Shown piece after piece: positions 1-10,312 of a stretch of DNA of 64,000 nucleotides; positions within the stretch are counted from its first letter, which is position 1, and the number at the start of each line of letters is the position of its first letter. The stretch comes from Schizophyllum amplum (taxonomy: Eukaryota > Basidiomycota > Agaricomycetes > Agaricales > Schizophyllaceae). The position numbers and the translations under genes were made by a program. The notes beneath the pieces were generated by a model. It saw only the letters and a list, made by a program, of their open reading frames with translations, had not been told where the DNA came from and did not search any database. The DNA lies in the NCBI GenBank assembly GCA_007026445.1, contig VDMD01000036.1, positions 186,001 to 250,000 of the forward strand. The letters run 5' to 3'.

Positions 1-173
1 ATCTGGTGACGGCGCCGTTACGGTGACTTGAAGCCTTTGAAGATTCTCGCGCGAGCATGACTTGTTATAGAAATCGATAGAGCAGCATTTGATAATATTG
101 CTACGCTATTTCAGCTTCGGTATACGTATTCCATGCCTACAGGCGCAGAAAGTCAGTAACAGCGAGCGGGAAG

Positions 174-1737
174 TCAGAAGACATACTTGTGATACCGGTG
201 TGCTTGCAACGAGCTTTTCGAGAGCCACTTGACCGGCTCACTTTCGCAAAGCGTGCAGCTATACTCAGGCGTACCCGTATCAGCGTTGAGACGGCTTCCG
301 AGAAGCTGATCGGCATGACTGGGAGGAGGCGCATCATCAGCATCTCTGCATGAGACGGTATGGCAGAAAGTGCGATTTACTGTTGCGCGACGTGCGCGTC
401 GAGGCGAAGAGCGCCTACGACAACGCCGCATTGGTCGCACCTCCGACGCCTGGACTTGGACTTGAAGATAGTGGCGCTCCTGAGCCTGGTCAATGCGATG
501 TGTTGCAGGTTCTTCGTGCGTTTGGCGACAAAGCGTCGTGCGGCAGACCCGTGAGTCAGGCGCGCAGGGATGCGTCGCTTCAGAGCGACCTTGCTTAGGC
601 TGATTGTGATGAACATGAATGGCGGGTCGAGCTGACAGCCGAACGACGCACCGACGATGGTTAGCGCGACTGATGTTCTTCTCCACGATGCCCGTCTCAC
701 GTATCCAGTCGTCGACGTAACATTGAAACTGGAAAGAAGTCAGAGAATTGCCCCCGTGAATATTCTGGAAACGCACAGTCAAGAGAGCTTTCCTCAAGTG
801 GCATCGGTGCGAGTATTGCTGAAGATTCGTTAGATTCCAAGGACCGCGCTGAGATCTGACGTGCAACAGACTTTGAAGAGCGCCTCTTTGCGTCGTTTCC
901 GCTCCTCTGGTGCATGCGGGCTCACGGTTTCTCTGATATATTCTCTTCTAGCCTTCTTCAGGTCTCGAATTAGAACCACCGTCCTCCTACGTCCGCTCGT
1001 ATACGTCAAGTGCGGAAGCCATGGCACGATGTGCCGGTCACACAAGGCGCGCCCCGGGAGATAACGTCGATGTGGCTTCAGGAAATGAACCTGCGACCTG
1101 TGAGTCCACGGCGTTAGATAAAGTTTGAGGCAGACATGATGATGACGACCCACCAGAAAAAGTTCTGTTTGCATCGCGCCTGTCAAGTTGATTAGCATGA
1201 AGCAGCGCGGACTGGCTGATAATGGCACTGACGGAGCACAGGTAAACCTTGCTGTAAAGCGACATCGGGGGCCCTTCTGTTGTCTGCTTGCACACCTGAA
1301 GGACGAGTGAAAGTCATGAGCGAGCTCATAGCATCGACGCAGAAGCGTACAGAGCATTTGCCCGGTTGGAATAGCAGCCGTGTGTAGGTAGCGCTGCCGT
1401 AGAGTCCGCGCGTGCGTGGTTTGCCTATGCCAAAGAAGTCTCGCATGGCACGGAAGGTGAGGGGATTTCCAATGAGTTGCATGTACCTGCGAGGGTCTGG
1501 GGGAGCGAAAGGAAGTAACAAAGGTGCTCGAGCGAGCAGGACACCGCTGTCACGGTCGACAATGTCACGGAACATCCGGCAAGTGTCGCGAACGGCGAAT
1601 AGCGTTGCTGGAAGGCAGTAAGAGAAGACGATGTACCACAGCTCCGCCGAGAGGAGGTCACGGTACGCTGGTGTCGTCAGACCATGAGTAGTGATGTAAG
1701 CGAAGCGAGGACGTTTGTGCTTTGAGCGCCGTGCCAT
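174..1737 (-). CDS. F-box-like protein with C-terminal zinc fingers (gene A)
   Basis: The ATG at 1737 opens exon 1 (1737-1351), followed by a 48-nt exon (1295-1248) and several further exons down to a TGA at 174-176. The N-terminus has an F-box-like helix pattern (LSAELWYIVFSYCLP then FAVRDTCRMFRDIV). F-box proteins normally recruit targets to SCF ubiquitin ligases; that role is inferred here. Near the C-terminus are a CDQC..H half finger (about 390-430) and a last finger CTLCES...HRYH (about 180-250). Its twin on the plus strand at 25581-27136 has the same exon 1 length (387 nt), the same 48-nt exon and the same fingers, which supports the model. The splice junction before the exon reading SQVHFLKPHRR (about 1115) is not resolved in either copy, so the middle of the model is tentative. 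It is divergent from gene B, with about 1.4 kb between them. Confidence 0.6.
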
Positions 1738-3120
1738 GACACTGGGGTCAAGGACAAGGAGGTCTGGGCAGTCAACGAAGATCAGTCGCAGATGACGGAG
1801 AAAGACAAAGGGTTTATCAAAAGGAACTGGTGACCGCCCGTCCGGACTCCGGAGGCGTCCTGTTCCGGATCAGACCATTCATGACCGTAAGAGGAAGGAA
1901 GAACAAAAGAATCTTCAATCAGCGGAGACCGGTCCGATGCAGGCAGCACGTGGTGCTGTGCGGTGCATATATAAATCCGCGGCTTCGACCTGGCAAACGG
2001 TAAAAACCCCTCCTCCTCCCTCGCAGACTGATTCTCACACGATATCGCCTGGTCGGTTCTCCCGGCATTGAAGGGGCCTCCCGAGGGTCTGGCTATGCCA
2101 GGCTCTACGCTCCGGGAAGGCCTGCGGGTCGGGGAGCCATCTGCAGCGTGGTGCAGGCCGTCGTGTAGCGCGGGCATGATTCGTTATGCAGCGCGAATGA
2201 CGCCCTGCGCCACGTATAGGGAGAGGCGGTGGATACTGAGCTTGCTCTGATGCCTCGAGCTGAAGAGTTGAGCCGTCCGCATAGGAGGGCTATAGGGGAG
2301 GATCCCCTTCGTTGGGCACTTGCCCCCCTGGCTCCTCGTCCCACGGGCGCGGGCGCTCAGCGACCCTACCATATGGCCTTTGCTGGCCGATGAGTGGTCG
2401 TCTGACACGCCGGGTATCAATACACCGCTGGGGCTGCCTTCGCGCAGGTGCACACGTCTATCCCAGCAGAGGGCCGACTCCCTTTGAAGACGCGTAATTT
2501 TTTGTCTCGCATCCTCGCGATGCATGGTTTCTGAGACCTGTGCTATGTAATAAATGTATTATACATCGCTATCAGAAGTTTGACCACTGCGGTGATTGTT
2601 CAGTCCGACTTCGAGGCTTGGTTCTCTCGTGTGTCGCCTACTAAAGAGGGAACAATAAGCACGATGGGGGATCCTGGCGCACAGCTAGCGCAGCCGGTCA
2701 GGGCACCTCCAGCTCAGGCAGTTCATAATCACATGTAGGGTGTTAGTCGGTAACCGCTAGTTAGTGATGCGGAGTATGCGCAGCACCATCACGGTGCACT
2801 TGGACCGAGAAAACAATTGCACGCATGTGCAACCGGTCACTATTGTTCCATATAAGGTAATTCGGGCCATTTCGAGATCTCGTGCCATGTGGTCCGTCTT
2901 CTCTCTTATTGTCATCGCGGGTCGAGCCCTCATGGTGGTGGTTCTACCGGCAACGGTCGCATCTGACTCTCGTAACTCCCCATCCATGAACAATAGTCAA
3001 CTACTGTATTCAGAGGTACAAGCATGCCTCCTTAAGGAAGTATCGTCTGCGGAGAAGGGGTCTTAAAAAGCGTGTAAGCTCTCAGTCTCGTCTATCTCTA
3101 CTTCTTCATCACTGTTGACC
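1738..3120. promoter_or_regulatory. Divergent intergenic region of genes A and B
   Basis: No gene is seen here. The minus-strand reading contains a TATA-like stretch at 1967-1975, about 230 nt before the ATG of gene A. Roughly 1.8-2.52 kb is an inverted relative of the segments at 23.88-24.54 kb and 24.77-25.40 kb, which lie before the twin gene A'. About 3.03-3.08 kb matches the region before B' (near 23.21-23.27 kb). Confidence 0.5.
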
Positions 3121-4918
3121 ATGTTCACGTCGAAGCGCGCCTCACTGAATGCTCTTCGCCATCGGGCTCCATCCACATCTTCTTCCTGCGTGGCTCATGC
3201 ACGACAACCTCAACGCCTGGTACTCTCGCAAGAGATCTGGGTCATGATCCTGACGTTCTGCTCTCCGTTCGACCTCCGCATCTTGTATGAGGCATCGGAG
3301 TCATTTTGAGCCTTCATGCGGGCCGACCTAAAGAAGATCGTGAAGGACGCACAGTGCCACGGGCGTCTACCTTCTTGTGTCGATATATGCCTTCGACACC
3401 CGATCGAGACGCAGCATCTCCCAGAAATTTTCAGGCCTGAAGGCGGGGAGGATAGTTTTCAGTTCTTTGCCATGGTAACTGGCGGCCCTTGTGCGGTACG
3501 TTGCTATGGTCTGTCTTCCATCCTGATGCTAGTTCTGACCTCGCGCAAGGTATGCTCTCGCTGGGCAGGATTCCCACCATGCACGAGTGATCTCAGTGTA
3601 CGTCTTTGCGGACGAGTACGTTACTTCTACTTCCCATGAACCCCGAACGCTGCTTATTCAGACTTCCCTTTCCTTGCAGGAGCAATGCCTTGCCGAGCTT
3701 CGTTCGTAAGTCATCCTCCGAACATCGTCCCATTGTACTCCGCTCATATCACTTGTCAGAGACAGACACACGCACAAGAACTGGTCGCTTACGGGATCCT
3801 CGAAGCGTTTCTTCTTACCTTCCGAGGTCAGCTTTTGGGTACCCTACTACGCGGACGTCGCAGATATCTGCCGCAAACAGAAGTGGCAGCCATCAAACTG
3901 TCGCACTGTCGAAGGGCCATATCCGACCTACATCAAGCGCCGTGGATGCCGATTCCTGCTCGATGATTTGAACAGCGCGATGAGCGATGTCTGCAGCCTA
4001 GATCTCGACGCGAGTTACCTGGAGGTAGAGCACGCGCCGTGGTCCCTATCAGACTGGCACCGCGAGAATAAACTTAGCAAAGTCTTAGCCATCGTACGTG
4101 CCTCCGTTGATATCAGATAAGCCGTAACCTACACTAACACTCTCGTCGGCGACAGAACTATAAGGAGCGCGCTAACGCTCACGGTGCCCTGGAGACGGTC
4201 AGGAACATGCCCACCAGTGATTGTATACTTTTTGGCTGACACCCTTGAGGACAGATCTATTGGGCGATTCTCGAATGGCATCGTCAGTCGTACGAGGCGG
4301 GCAAGTCGATCCGGAAGGCCAATCTCGCAGTGTACGTGCTCTGCCGGGTCTATATCATATTGCTTGCTTTCGAAGAAGCTAACAGGTATTGATAGGCTGG
4401 CCACAATTGCCGAGGATCGAGGGACGACGCTGGAGGCTGTGCAAAAGGACGACCGCACGCAGCGCGTTCTGGCGGCGTTCTCGCGCGACCTCGAACACGT
4501 CTCCCTGTCGACATTCCATTATTTGCCCCCCGTCGAGAAGGACCGGCGCAAGTGCAACACTAGAAACCCTCGCGCGGACCCCAAGAAGTTAGGCGGTGTA
4601 AGCTTGCTCGGCAATATTACTGACCATGTTTGCAGAGTGGTGTCGACGTTCCCACAAATGATGTGTCCAAAGTGCCGCAACGACGCTCCAGAACATTTCG
4701 CGACCTGGTCGGATCTCAAGAAGCACCTGAAGGCAAGGTTCGTCGTTGTCTCTTGGCTGGTTGAACTGTTGCTGATGCGTGCCGTGCAGACATTGAGAGT
4801 AGCCGCCCAGTACCAGATCACGACCTTATACGCATACTTACATTATGACATCTATTATTCAAACTTGGAGTCCCCGTTGCCGTCGTCTCGGACTGAAAAA
4901 TCAGGGGTGCGGAGGTAA
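3121..4918 (+). pseudogene. F-box-like zinc-finger gene B, broken by one nonsense codon
   Basis: This is the left-arm twin of B' (21369-23176, minus). The F-box-like helix (LSQEIWVMILTFCSPFDLR) is followed by an in-frame TGA at 3307-3309, where B' has CGA (Arg), so a single C-to-T change explains it. Everything downstream is still alignable: CSRWAGFPPCTSDL (about 3552), KRFFLPSEVSFWVPYYADV (about 3805), IYWAILEWHRQSYEAGKS (about 4256), RTQRVLAAFSRDLEHV and a terminal CPKC...ATWSDLKKHLK finger (about 4665-4735). The exon borders match those of B'. I saw no second lesion, so the inactivation may be recent, or translation may restart downstream. The start is ATG 3121, matching ATG 23176 in B'. 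Confidence 0.65.
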
Positions 4919-5059
4919 ACGGTTACTCGAGACACTGGGGCAGTCGCTCCGTCCAGCCAGCAATGAACCTGTCGTACCCGCGAAGGAGGCTCTTTAGGCT
5001 CTTGAGCGCGGGCTGAGGTACTGTCTCGTCCGCGCAACGCGCGTCAAGTCATCCACTTC

Positions 5060-5416
5060 CTTGTTGCGTTCAAAGTTGAACCGCACGTCAAGATAATTAA
5101 GCACGTGCCTTCAAGCATGATTTGAGCGTGACCTGAGCGTGACTTCCCAAACCATGATGGCCGAATCGCGCTAGTCACCCATCTGACCTATGACCCCGTC
5201 AAGGATCAATGGATCAAGAGCATACTCAGGCAACATCTCGCCCTCTATCGATGTTTTTGCGTGCAGTTGCTTCCGAGCGAGGATAGCGGTGCTGCTCCAA
5301 CTGGTGGTTCGTTGGTTGTAGATCGGCAATGGGGAGCGGCTTTTGTAGAACCAGGTATCACACATATCGCTGCTATCCTACTCTGTTGCCCGCATCGGAT
5401 GGAACTCGTGCTCTAG
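5060..5416 (+). pseudogene. Relic of MYND gene M5 (both ends kept, middle deleted)
   Basis: The plus strand at 5171-5215 reads LVTHLTYDPVKDQ, codons 11-23 of the M5 copy at 17197-19223. About 5245-5416 matches the last 170 nt of the same gene, ending in the equivalent TAG at 5414-5416. The upstream flank (5060-5165) also matches the flank of M5. About 1.75 kb of the gene, including the whole zinc finger, is missing near 5240, and a further short loss near 5168 breaks the frame just after the start. The tail overlaps the 3' end of M1 convergently, exactly as M5 overlaps M2 on the right arm. Confidence 0.75.
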
Positions 5417-7243
5417 CGCAAAACCTTGTACGGGATACCCCTCCGCGACGCTTTTCCCCGCCCGAGCCCGCAGCGCTGTCAAAGGCAAAACCATAACCTG
5501 CACCAGAGCCATGCCTTGCGGACGCGTCACAGTCGCCGAAAACGTCAGCCAGGAGTCTTCCTGTCTGTCCCTCGGGAGCTCCAGTATCCAGAAGTCGTAC
5601 CCTACCGGTAGCTCGCCGACGTTGACCTGCACATTATATTTGTGCGGTTTTGAACCAGAGGGAGTGATCTCTTGCGCGCGGATGACGCTTTGGAGCAACG
5701 TCTGCGCATGTGTATGAGTCCACGTCCTCACGTAGAAGGCGATGAAGTGTGCATCTTGAGGGGAGAGGTCGCCTGGATAGAGGGATATGTCACTGGCGTA
5801 TGGAAGAAGTTGATAACTGCGTACCAATTTCTACTGTATGCACTCCATTGACGCAATTAGGCTTGTGGCTTGCCCAATCTGCTCGTTGACACTCTTTCGA
5901 GCAGTAGGCCGCGCTGAAGCAGGGGCAGCGGCGAACGGCTACAGGCACAGCATCAATATTCGAATGACACTGCGATGGGAGTCAGGCAAGTATAAGACGC
6001 AGTAATATTTAGACTGACCTCGGTATACAGGCACTTCTCCTGACTCCAACGCTGCAGCAAATTCACACGTCTGCGGATCTCGTTGTCGTACGATGCCAAT
6101 GTGTTCGGCCCCTTGAACGTCGCACCAACGAAGCTGAGGGCTTCCCCACCGTTCAGAAACTCGCGTAGGACGCGTACATGGTACGCCTTCCTAGTCACAA
6201 TATGCAGCGCATGCGCGACCAGGATATCATCGCTCTTCTCCGCATCGAGAGCAATCATAATCGGTAGCACGCCCGCGCGCAGTGACCAAGCAAGCGATCG
6301 TCCGTCATCGCACGTCGCCCATATGCTCGAAAGGATAGAGCACAACATGCGTGCGGGTCCGTTGCCTCGTCCGCCAGGCATGTCGCGCAAGTAGTGAATG
6401 AGATCGACGAACCCGCATACGATGTCCTTGGGGTATCTGTGCATGACGAGCTGCAATGTGACGAACTCGCTGATCGGTATGAATGGTTCGCTGATTTTTT
6501 CGAGCAACTTGTCTGAGCGCAGAGTGGCGATAGCGTCGGCGAGTAGACGCGCCTGAACGAGCATCTTGCGGTATAGCTTGTGCGGCCGATGTCCGACAGC
6601 CGCCAGTGCAGCAGGTATGCAGTGAGGAGCCTTGTAGTAACCCGCGACGGCTTGCACGCGGTCGGAGAACGGCTGCGCCTTCGCAATCTCCGTCATGAAC
6701 GACCTCTTTGGTACGACATACATTGACCGGTCGACTGTGGGCTAAGTACGACAAGCAATGATATACGTCCGTACCCGGAGTGACATACTCGTCCAGGCGC
6801 AACCACAGCAGGAAAAGTAGCTCGTATAGCCGAGGGGTTTCCTTGCAAAGCTGGAACGCGGGCGTATCCGTTCGGAAGAGTTCGTTGAGAATATCGCAGA
6901 GCGCCTGCAGCGGTACGCGTTCCATTCGCTCTGTGCCGACGTGGTGCACCGGATGAAGAAAGTCGATCCAGAGTACGAGGGTGGGCCATATGGAGCGCAC
7001 GCAGCGATCTATGTCTGGTACGATCAGACCTTCTTCCTGATCGCGAAATCCCATGACCCCTTGGAGGCTTTCTAGATTCGATATTGCATGACGAACTTGC
7101 AGCGACCGCAGGTTCCAGTGCTCGCTATCCAGCGCGAAGGGGTCGAGGCGCAGGTATGCATACGTAGTCGATAGGCGCAGCGTCTCCCCGAGTCTCCTCA
7201 GAACATCCCGGTCCGAGAGCTCTGCAATACTTCTGACGGGCAT
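5378..7243 (-). pseudogene. MYND-finger gene M1, frameshifted
   Basis: This is the left-arm twin of M2 (15344-17235). Exon 1 is 7243-6019, the MYND exon 5969-5825 and the last exon 5772-5378, with the same splice phases as M2. Compared with M2, two nucleotides are missing near 6735-6741, where the M2 segment CACACAGTC reads CACAGTC. The reading frame shifts there, after the YHCL segment, and the downstream part (YVVPKRSFMTEIAKAQ onward) continues in another frame. No intron-sized gap could rescue it. The finger reads CHSNIDAVPVAVRRCPC...YCSKECQRADWASHKPNC and remains well formed, as does the C-terminal domain. Unless this is a base-calling error, the product would be truncated in the N-terminal domain. 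Confidence 0.75.
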
Positions 7244-7444
7244 AGTACGCGGATGTTCGTCAAGAACTATGCTTTATGGTGTGTGGCGAATGGGAAGACA
7301 ATGAAGTTCGTGGCCGCCGCGTGCGAACACGTGCCAGTCGCCGATTGCCGGACGACGCGTGTCACTTGTGACCAGCATGACCGTCGATCGAACTTGTTTC
7401 TCGCTTGTTTCTGACCTTCGCCACCAGTCTGAGCACCCTCCACC
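7244..7444. promoter_or_regulatory. Short bidirectional promoter between M1 and M3
   Basis: Only 201 nt separate the ancestral starts of the two divergent genes. The segment matches the equivalent gap on the right arm (15152-15343) in several blocks, including CGAATGGGAAGACAATG, GTCGCCGATTGCCG and the near-palindrome GTCACTTGTGAC (7361-7372). A CACGTG box lies at 7328-7333. Conservation of blocks against diverged surroundings suggests factor-binding sites. Confidence 0.55.
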
Positions 7445-7520
7445 ATGCCCTCTGCGGAGAAAACCCACGTACTGTGCGTGCTTGCTAAGAAACTTAGGGG
7501 TCTCGACGTCGCATCGAAAG

Positions 7521-9250
7521 ATGCAAACAATATTCGTAAAGCAGGCTTTGCAGTCAAAGACGTTCCTCGCCGACCTCAAGATCGATCCATTTGCTCTTGA
7601 CAGCAGCCACTGGGATCTACGCTCATCGGCTGTCAATAGAGCGCTGACGAACCTGGAAGCCGTCGAAGAAGTGCTCGTTATACCGGAAGCGCATTTCGAG
7701 CTCTTGCTTCAACCCGTCCTGAACTGTGTACGCGATCTTTGGCCCTCAATCGTATCCTGGCTCGACTTCTTCCATCCTATGCACCACAACGGCACGCAGA
7801 GGATGCAACGGACGCCGCTCGAGACCGTCACTTGCCTCATCAGTTCCCTGTTCACTCTGAAGGGATCCTTACCCGACCTCTTCGCCGACACGCCGCGGAT
7901 ATACCGACTGCTCTTCGACCTCTTGGTTCGGTTCGATGTCTACTTTGACATGCCGCGCATGAGCGCTATGCTGCATAAGTGCGTCGGGCGCTTGGGATAC
8001 GCCGTGCTGGGCTACGCTCTATGGACACCGAACAAGGACCTGGAGGGCGGCGAAACGATGCAAATGGAGAATAGGACGGAAGACTTAGCTGTGTTGCATG
8101 CGCTTCTCGAAGTCGTGCGCTATCGACGGCGCTTCCTCTACCGAAGGATCGCTAGTCAAGCTCATATACTCCTGAGACACTTCGTACTACGCGGGGGCGC
8201 CATAGGCGACGACAACAACCTGCATAATCAGCTCGAATTACTCCGTGGACTGGCAAACCGCTTCGTACCAATATACGACTGCCCTCGCGAGGTTGTGTTG
8301 CGTCTTGTACAGATTACGCAGGAGATTCTGACCGTCGCTGGCGGGCCTGCGATCGCGCTCACCGCCATTACAGCGCTGCATGCCATGTGGCGGTCGTCGG
8401 GTGATAGACGCTCGCTAGTCTGGTCGCTCCGGGCTGGCGTTCTCCCTGCCATTCTCACTTTGCGGGGAGTCCAGCCGATACGGCATGCTGCGAACTCGCT
8501 GGGTACTATCTCGCTGGGGGCGATGTCGGTAGACGTTTTACGCGCCCTGGATTCTAGTGGTCGAGCGCTGGATATAGCGGGCGGCCTCCTAGGCCTTGAC
8601 GACAAACCCCTCGACAAGAAGATACAGGCGGAGGTCAACCAAAACTTGCGCGACCGGATCGCCCTGATTCGTTCACTGTATAAGAAGACGTGCGCGTATG
8701 GTCAGGTGAGTCGCGCAACCGAGTCCTTGTCGGAGACACTAACATGACTGTCCAACAGTGCACCTCGACCGTCGAACAGGCGCGCGCGACCCTTCGACGC
8801 TGCTCCTGCCAAACGGTCTGCTATTGCTGCAAGCAATGCCAGCGCCGCGATTGGTTTACACATTGGAGAGCATGCCGAGAAAACCAAGTTATCGGGACAG
8901 TCGGTGCGCTTTTATCCCGCAATATCTAGCGGTCGACTTTGTCTGACATTCTCACAGGCGATATCACCCCTCTCGACGCGCACTTCCTCATGCTCTGCGG
9001 TCGCGCGCGCCTGCGAAGCATCGTGCCGGATGTTCTCGCTGAGATATCGCGTCTGCCTGTTGCTATACCGGATGTGCCGCTCTGCTTTCACGTTGGTCTT
9101 GAGTTCAGCGTGATACCGCCCGTCATCGCAGAGGTGCGCGTGACGGGCGCTTCAGATACCCCGGAGGCGATGGTGAGTGTGACGGCTCTCCTGCATTCAG
9201 CGGCGGTGAGGGCGGCGTATATACCGGTACAGATGCTTGCAGCTTTTTGA
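7521..9250 (+). CDS. MYND-finger protein M3 (N-terminus altered)
   Basis: Exons are 7521-8705, 8759-8903 and 8958-9250, giving about 540 residues. The N-terminal domain carries the family signatures DPFALDSSHW and RRSLVWSLRAGVLP. The middle exon is the MYND finger, CTSTVEQARATLRRCSC then YCCKQCQRRDW; the last exon begins GDITPLDAHF. MYND fingers are usually protein-interaction modules, so an adaptor role is possible but not shown. The twin M4 starts MPSVEKDHELCVLA; the matching ATG here (7445, MPSAEKTHVLCVLA) is thrown out of frame by an 8-nt deletion near 7538. I therefore place the start at ATG 7521, in frame with the rest. If that start is not used, this is a pseudogene. It is divergent from M1. 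Confidence 0.6.
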
Positions 9251-10312
9251 AGCACTACGATACATGATTGAACAGTGAGTACGAGTGCTGGCGTCAGCAG
9301 TGATAAGCTGCAGCAAGCCCATGACCAGGCCCTCGAGAGGCCATTTCAATGTCGGGAGAACCGAACAGACGATATCGTGTGAGAGCCAGTCTGCGAGGGA
9401 GGAAAGGGGAATGGGACGGTGTGGTTGTTGAGACTGGTGTTTGTATGCGGCCGGGGAGCCACGTGTCCGACCGGTGCCGGCTGATGCTATTGTTCCCCTG
9501 TTGTTCCCTCTTTCGTTCGTTCTTTTGTTCCTTCGTGAAGGATACTGCGTATGTCCACGCGTCCCGGGCGCGCGTTCGCCCGTCTTTCCCGTTCTCAACT
9601 TGACTCGGCCTGGGAGTCGAGGAGCTGCTATGCTCACAGTCGTCAAAGCCCGAGACGTCCTAGACGATCAGCAGTTGCGCATACGCCCCGACTACATACC
9701 TGCCCAAGCAAGGACATAGTCCTGCCGATGAGAAAGGCTTGCGGACCGTCTCCAAGGTGTGTAAGATGAAACACTGAGTCGCGTGCCCAACTGAGTGTTC
9801 CAAGCTCATGTACCTTTGGAAGTCACGAAACCTCGTCCGCAAGGAATTTCCTCCTCATTATGCGTAGACGAATGATCGCGACACTTCGCTTCCGCTGCCC
9901 TCATCTCCTCTACGACCTTGTAGGCCCGGTTCCGTGCGAGGAGACTCATCGTAGACGGGCATGAAGTACGTCTCCCCATCGCGAACGAATCCATCTTCCT
10001 TATGCTGACAAGATTCTAAGTGCGGTACAACATGCCTGGATGTGCTTTCTTGTCCATACGCACCCTCTGCACTATCGAAGCTCCCCGCAATACCACCCGA
10101 AAAAGAAACACGAAGCGGTTCAACAAGACCTGCAACCCGCGTGGTAGCCAATAACCTTTCCGTCGGCCCAAGCGTGTTCGACAGCTGTCAAAGTCAAAGC
10201 ACGTCGCCCCGCTTCCCTCGAGTTCTGATATCCTTCTTGTCTCCCACCGTCAACTCGCCCGCCGCCGTTGTGCACAGCGATCAACCCATCTTCGTCGACG
10301 CCTGCCACGACC
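9251..10312. other. Left inner border of the palindrome and 5' region of the central gene
   Basis: Similarity to the right arm stops within about 50 nt after the M3 stop codon, so the inverted duplication ends here. About 9310-9420 is related to the promoter segment of gene A/A' (the phrase ATCGTGTGAGAGCCAG and surroundings). The rest, up to 10312, shows no gene and is presumably the promoter of the central gene. Confidence 0.5.

Noticed and set aside
3115..3120. TTG as start of gene B
   Set aside because: A normal ATG follows two codons later at 3121, at the same place as in B'.
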